NCBI RefSeq assembly: GCF_000499385.1
Contig: NW_013655253.1
Coordinates: 1-21,844, forward strand
Source: Eimeria necatrix
Taxonomy: Eukaryota > Apicomplexa > Conoidasida > Eucoccidiorida > Eimeriidae
Direction of reading: 5' to 3'
DNA: 21,844 nucleotides
Of this stretch, positions 17,999-21,844 are shown in pieces. The translations under genes were made by a program, and so were the position numbers. The notes under the pieces are model-generated. The model had not been told where the DNA came from and did not search any database. It worked only from the letters and a program-made list of their open reading frames with translations. Each line of letters starts with the position of its first letter. The stretch's first letter is position 1.

Positions 17999-18486
17999 GT
18001 GCCACTTCAGCGCCACTTTGGCCCCCTTTAGAGTCGCCAGAGTCTCTAAATGAAATGCTTAGCCCCACAAATTTGCATTAAAGGCGAAAAAATGCATAAA
18101 AGTGAGCAAAGAATGCATTAAAATGCACAGGAAGGCACTTACCAAGTGGCCGTTTGCGCGTGTCAGAGAAGAACACTAGAATAGGGGCCCCCAGGACCTC
18201 AAGGGGGCCCCCCGCGCAGCGCAGACACTCTGAGGGCCTTTTGCTGCGGCAGCAAAGGCAAATAGATTTGTGCAGCAGTCCTGTTTAGCTATAAATTTGG
18301 CTGCTAGGCAATTTTCCCAGTGAAGACTGTACCCCCCTATCTGAAGATGTAGTAATTTTGAAGCAGCAGCAGCGGCCCTGGCCCTATAAATTGGGAAACC
18401 TCATTTAAAACTGCAGGAATGTCTATTTTAATGCCTTTTTGAGGCACACTATCTTTTGAATGCGGCAGAAAAACCCTAGAGGGGCC

Positions 18487-19070
18487 CTATAGGGCCTCAG
18501 GCGCACCCAGCGACGCCTGGGGTGCTTTGGGGGTGTCTGCTGCTGCTGCTGCTGCTGATTGAGGGGAGAAGCGACTTTTTCTTCGGAATTTGATTTAAAT
18601 AAAATAATAAAAACGAAGAAATAACAAAGGGAGACGCGAGAAAGAAGACAGACACAATCCAAACTGCCCGGGGGCCCCACAGGCCGCCGCTGCAGCCTTC
18701 TGGGCTTCGCCAGCCGCGCTGGGGCATCGACTTGCTGCTGGGAACGCAGCGGGCGCGTCTTTGCTTCTAAAGTTTGGAAGTTTGGAATTAAATAAAAGCT
18801 TTTAAAGTTAAAAAACGCAAAAAGTCGTTTGAAAGGTTTGCTGCAGCGAAGTCGGCCCCCTGGGCTTCCGGTGCTGCAGCTGGCGGGCTGGGGCCCTCCG
18901 CCGTGGCTGCTTCGTCTCTGTCTTGCTGCGGACAAAAAGGGTTTAAAGGGTTTAAAACCCTTTTCTTTGTTTGAAAATTAAAAGGGTTTAAGGGTTTTTC
19001 GTTTGCCTTTCTGCTGCTTCAGAGGCAGCGACGCCTCGAGGCCTCTGGCGCGCTGCGTCGTCCCGAGGGT
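18487..19070 (-). CDS. Possible multi-exon Ala/Gln-rich gene, unknown product
   Basis: GC-rich islands on the minus strand read as acidic, Ala/Pro-rich protein of the Eimeria style and are separated by AT-rich intron-like DNA. In transcription order they are: 19070-19000 (DDAARQRPRGVAASEAAER); about 18924-18840, after a TTTTTGTCCGCAG acceptor (DRDEAATAEGPSPPAAAPEA); about 18770-18670, after ACTTTAG (SKDAPAAFPAASRCPSAAGE); and a last piece after CCCCTCAATCAG that reads AAAAADTPKAPQASLGAPEA and stops at 18487-18489. I found no ATG and no good donors, so exon ends are not fixed. Its upstream end touches the telomere-like block at 19064-19146, so it may have lost its 5' part. The long minus frame 18423-18935 reads through the introns and is not the gene. 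Confidence 0.25.
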
Positions 19071-19146
19071 TTAGGGTTTCGGTTCCCGGTTTTCGGGCTT
19101 AGGGCTTGGGGTTTAGGGTTTAGGGTTTAGGGTTTAGGGTTTGGGG
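19064..19146 (+). repeat. Telomere-like TTTAGGG block between two genes
   Basis: Degenerate TTTAGGG-type repeats at 19064-19104 run into about five clean units at 19105-19143, ending 16 bp before the ATG at 19162. The array would be the 5' leader or promoter of the plus-strand gene. It is internal, with unique sequence on both sides, so it is not a chromosome end in this orientation. Confidence 0.9.
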
Positions 19147-19161
19147 CTTACGCTAGGCAAG

Positions 19162-19812
19162 ATGGGGGCCACTCGCGGGTCGCGGCGGCCCTCTCGGCTC
19201 CTGCTGCTGCTCTTGGCGCTGCTTTTCGCCCTTTCGGTGTCTGCTGCTGCTGCTGCTGCTGCTACGAAGCCAGCAGCAGCAGCAGAGCCCTCAGAAGCAG
19301 CAGCAGAGCAGCAGGAGGCAAACGAAGCAGCAGCAGCAAAGGATGAGGAGCCCGCCTGCACTACAGGCCTGAGAGATGCGCTGAACGCGGCCATCGCTGA
19401 GATGCACAGTGCGTGTTTCGAGCAGCAGGGTTTAGGGTTTAGGGTTTAGGGTTTAGGGTTTAGGGTTTGTGTCCCGCACTTCGCGCGTGGCCGCCAGCAC
19501 CGTGGCGCCGTGCCTTCTTCCCGCGGGCTCGAGTAAGCGCTCAGGCCTCAGCCCTCCGGGTTTAGGGTTTAGGGTTTAGGGTTTAGGGTTTAGGGTTTAG
19601 GGTTTAGGGTTTGCTGCTGCAGCGGAGCACTACATGGCGAACGAGCTGCTGAGCCGCTACAAGCGGGTGCCCTACGTGCCGCTGCTGGCCTGCCCGCTGC
19701 TGCAAACCCCCGAGGGTTTGTGGCCTTCTTTGGGGTCTTTGCATCCTTCGGATTTGCTGCTGCAGGTGCTGCACAGGGGCGTGCTGCGCGTGGCCACTTA
19801 CGGGGTGCCCCC

Positions 19813-19863
<51 letters not shown>

Positions 19864-21786
19864 GGAGCAGCACCCGGACGGGCCCCACAGGGCCTACAGG
19901 GGCTTCGACTGGGGAGAAGAAGCCGACTACTCCAAGGACCCACCCAAGGGTTAGCCATCCCTAAGGGTTTAGGGTTTAGGGTTTAGGGTTTAGGGTTTAG
20001 GGTTTAGGGTTTGCGTCCGTTCGAGGGGCTTTTCGCGAGCCAGCTGCATCCTTTAGTTCCCCTTTCGCGCTGCAGTCCTCCCCCAGACCTGGAGGCCCCT
20101 CGTTCAGGGTTCAGGGCCTAGGGTTTAGGGTTTAGGGTTTAGGGTTTAGGGTTTAGGGTTTGGGTGTGTGCGCGGCAGGGTTTTTCCCGGACTACCTGCG
20201 TCGGCTGGCCGCGGTGTTGGGCGCGCACTACGGCCGCGAGGTGTCTGTACACTACAATTACTACACCTCCGGGGCTGCATGTTTGCAATCCGTTTTAATT
20301 GGAGAAACTGACATGACAGATATATACTTTTTGCAGTCCATGCCCGACGATGAGTCTTTGCTGCAGTTCTCTCTCGCGGGGGGGGCCCCCAAGCCGCTGC
20401 CTGCAGCGGAGGGGCTTTCCCAGGGTCCAGGGGGGCCCCCGGGGGCCCCCCAGGGGGCCCCCCAGGACCCCCAGGGGGCCCCCCAGGCCGCCGGGGGGGC
20501 CCCCGGGGGGCCCCCCACCCCGGGGGGGGCCCCCCAGGGGGCCCCCCTGGGGCCCCCCGCTGTGGGGGGCCCCCCGGGGCCCCCGGGGGGCCCCAAAAAG
20601 GGTCTTATGGGGGCCTACTTTTACCGAACTTGCCCCGTTGTGGGGGCGAGCAATGTGTTTGTGACTCGGAGTTCTTTGAAGTTCAAATCTTTGCAAGAAG
20701 TGGCGGCTTATATTCGAAGACACCCCAGCAGCAACACTGTGGCTTTCTTGACTGCAGCAAACTACCGAACTGTGGCTTTTTTGCTGCCTCCCAACACCCC
20801 CGTCGTCGTGATGCCCAGTGAGTCCTCCAAACCCTTTTTTAGGGTTTGGGGTTTGGGAGCGCTTTCGAGGGTTTGCCGGGCTCGGGAGGACTGGGGGTTT
20901 GAGGGTTTAGGGGGGCGAATTAGGGTTTATTAGATTGGGTTTGGGGAGCTAATTAGGGTTTAATGGGGTTTATTAGGGTTTATTAGGGTTTATTAGGGTT
21001 TAGTAGGGTTTGGTGGGGTCTGCTAGGGTTTGGAGTGTAGGGTTTGGTGGTCACTAAGGAGCGGGCAGCAGGAAGTCGAGGGTTTAGGGTTTGAAAACCA
21101 CAGTTAGGGTTTTCGAGGGGTTTTAAGGGTTTTAGGGTTTCCGAGGGTTTAAGGGTTTCCGAGGGTTTTCAAAACAAGCCCGTCGAAGCCCTTTCAAACC
21201 CTTCCAAACCTTCCCTGCCTTTCCCAGACCCCCCTGTCAAGGGTTTAGGGTTTAGGGTTTAGGGTTTAGGGTTTAGGGTTTAGGGTTCCCTTTAGGGTTT
21301 AGCTGCAGCGCCGAGCCCGCCTCCAAAACCCACCCGGACTGGGTCCTGCCGCTCCCCGCCCGTGCAGACGCAGGGTCTAGGGTTAATTGCCTAGGGTTTA
21401 GGGTTTAGGGTTTAGGGTTTAGGGTTTGTGCGTTTGCTGCAGAGGCCGCAGCGCTTGCTGCAGTGCGTGGGGGGCAGCTGCTGGGGCTGCTGCTGACTGG
21501 CTCGCTGCAGCCCGAAGAAGCTGTGGGGCTGCATGCGCTCAAAACGAAAGTCTTTTCATCTGTGGGGTCTTGGCTGCGTCGCACTGACACGGCGCGTTGT
21601 TTGGCCCACCGCTTCCGCACGGACTTGGCTGCGCTGCGGCCTCGCGCTGTTGCTGCTGCTGCTGCAGCGCAGCAGCAGCAGCAGCAGCAGCAGCCGCTGC
21701 AGGCTGCTGCAGCAGAGCAGAGCCCGCACGCTGCAGCCGCCGCGGCAGCCGCGCTCGCGGTGTTCGCCGCGCTGCTCCTCGGCTGA
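19162..21786 (+). CDS. Secreted/surface protein with a solute-binding (periplasmic-binding type II) fold
   Basis: Four exons (19162-19408, 19623-19949, 20179-20817, 21443-21786; 1557 nt, 518 residues), all three introns phase 1. Exon 1 gives a signal peptide (LLLLLLALLFALSVSA) and Ala-rich acidic sequence with one Cys. Exon 2 carries YKRVPYVPLLACPLL, a first beta-strand-like LRVATYG, a 16-Gln tract, and RGFDWGEEADYSKDPP. Exon 3 reads FFPDYLRRLAAVLGAHYGRE, then SVLIGETDMTDIYFL, a Gly/Ala/Pro insert, YFYRTCPVVGASNVFVTRSS, SLQEVAAYIRR and NTVAFLTAANYRTVAF. Exon 4 ends with Ala/Gln runs and a hydrophobic tail (LAVFAALLLG), as in a GPI signal or C-terminal anchor. The order strand, helix, GxxDMTD, then FVT..S and SLQEV...VAF follows family-3 or phosphonate-type binding proteins (known of the family). 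The assignment here is by pattern and the ligand is unknown. A possible small extra intron lies at 19714-19766. Confidence 0.65.
19428..19468 (+). repeat. TTTAGGG array at the 5' edge of intron 1
   Basis: About six clean units, beginning 19 bp after the donor at 19409-19410 (A/GTGCGT). Confidence 0.95.
19558..19612 (+). repeat. TTTAGGG array at the 3' edge of intron 1
   Basis: About eight clean units ending ten bases before the intron's last base (acceptor TTGCTGCTGCAG, exon 2 starting at 19623). The array takes the place where a polypyrimidine tract would be expected. The 89-bp spacer between the two arrays of this intron is GC-rich and has no exon that I can support. Confidence 0.95.
19813..19862. 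repeat. (CAG)16 run inside exon 2 (poly-Gln)
   Basis: Sixteen uninterrupted CAG codons in the frame of the gene, between LRVATYGVPP and PEQHPDGPHRAYRG. It therefore falls in what would be a surface loop of the binding fold. Confidence 0.95.
19964..20012 (+). repeat. TTTAGGG array at the 5' edge of intron 2
   Basis: About seven units starting 14 bp after the proposed donor at 19950-19951 (AAG G/GTTAGC). Confidence 0.95.
20104..20164 (+). repeat. TTTAGGG array at the 3' edge of intron 2
   Basis: A degenerate beginning, then about six clean units, ending 14 bp before the acceptor CGGCAG at 20173-20178. A spacer of about 90 bp separates it from the 5' array. Confidence 0.95.
20380..20596. repeat. 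G/C-only block of GGGGGCCCCC palindromes in exon 3
   Basis: Over 200 bp made mostly of runs of four to seven G followed by runs of four to six C, with a few A or T interruptions. It stays open in the gene's frame and encodes a Gly/Ala/Pro/Gln linker of about 70 residues between IYFLQSMPDDESLL and MGAYFYRTCPV, splitting the predicted binding domain. Confidence 0.9.
20838..21182 (+). repeat. Degenerate telomere-like repeats in the 5' half of intron 3
   Basis: Many variant units (TAGGGTTTAT, GAGGGTTT, TAGGGTTTGG) fill the DNA after the donor A/GTGAGT at 20818. They look like older, diverged TTTAGGG repeats. The open frame that runs past the donor to 20933 only reads this repeat. Confidence 0.85.
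21239..21288 (+). repeat. TTTAGGG array in intron 3
   Basis: About seven clean heptamers, followed by a short spacer of unique GC-rich sequence (about 100 bp). Confidence 0.95.
21392..21428 (+). repeat. TTTAGGG array at the 3' edge of intron 3
   Basis: About five clean units ending 14 bp before the last base of the acceptor GCGTTTGCTGCAG (exon 4 starts at 21443), the same spacing as in intron 2. Confidence 0.95.
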
Positions 21787-21807
21787 ACAGCGGCGAGACC
21801 GCCTGCT

Positions 21808-21811
21808 GCTG

Positions 21812-21844
<33 letters not shown>
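21808..21844. repeat. CTG run at the window edge
   Basis: CTG units, with one interruption at CTCCTG, begin 22 bp after the stop at 21784-21786 and run off the window. It would lie in the 3' UTR of the binding-fold gene. Confidence 0.85.

Noticed and set aside
18423..18935. Minus-strand ORF of 170 codons
   Set aside because: It joins GC-rich coding-like islands through AT-rich, Phe/Lys/Ile-rich sequence that looks intronic, and in a less protein-like frame than the Ala/Pro-rich one.
19714..19766. Extra small intron in exon 2 (between LLQTPE and VLHRGVLRVATYG)
   Set aside because: An acceptor-like CTGCAG is present, but the donor is weak, the length would be only about 53 bp, and the frame is open through it. 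Kept as exon with a note.
19590..19958. Minus-strand Ala- or Leu-rich ORFs over exon 2
   Set aside because: They are shadows of the CAG run. The plus exon fits by phase at both ends and carries the domain sequence.
19064..21428. A true chromosome end marked by TTTAGGG
   Set aside because: The arrays are short, interrupted by exons of one gene, and followed by unique sequence on both sides, so they are internal telomere-like repeats.

Overview
The window looks like nuclear DNA of a coccidian apicomplexan, most probably Eimeria. Three things point there. CAG/CTG trinucleotide runs occur throughout, read as poly-Gln, poly-Ala or poly-Ser in candidate exons. There are repeated internal arrays of the telomere-type heptamer TTTAGGG. 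The recognisable genes are eukaryotic and split by GT-AG introns. The species cannot be fixed from the sequence alone.

Layout. (1) 1-6.4 kb is repeat-rich. It holds the 3' end of a Gln/Ala/Ser-rich ORF (1-363), a signal-peptide gene with many short exons (1466-2690), a minus-strand gene for a one-span membrane protein with a basic helix and Gln-rich tail (3205-3843), and CAG, TTAAA and T-rich repeats. (2) About 6.4-17.6 kb is repeat-poor. It holds a complete three-exon prohibitin 1 gene (7479-9816), an intronless PAP2/lipid phosphate phosphatase gene (12434-13387), two weak small-gene candidates near 11-12 kb, and the decayed remains of a Ty3/gypsy-type retrotransposon on the minus strand (14141-14641). 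(3) 17.6-21.8 kb is repeat-rich again. It holds GC-rich, Ala/Gln-rich candidate exons on the minus strand, then a four-exon plus-strand gene (19162-21786). I read that gene as a secreted or surface protein with a periplasmic-binding-protein (type II) fold. All three of its introns are phase 1, and each is lined with TTTAGGG arrays close to both splice sites.

The firm genes are unrelated housekeeping functions: mitochondrial inner-membrane prohibitin and membrane lipid dephosphorylation. No operon or joint pathway is implied. The most unusual part is 19.1-21.8 kb, where a solute-binding-like fold carries poly-Gln and Gly/Ala/Pro inserts, a block made almost only of G5C5 palindromes, and introns edged with telomere-like repeats. 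The alternation of repeat-rich, repeat-poor and repeat-rich DNA fits the segmental organisation described for Eimeria chromosomes. Splice models here were built by eye from GT/AG signals, phase and protein-like character, with no transcript evidence.
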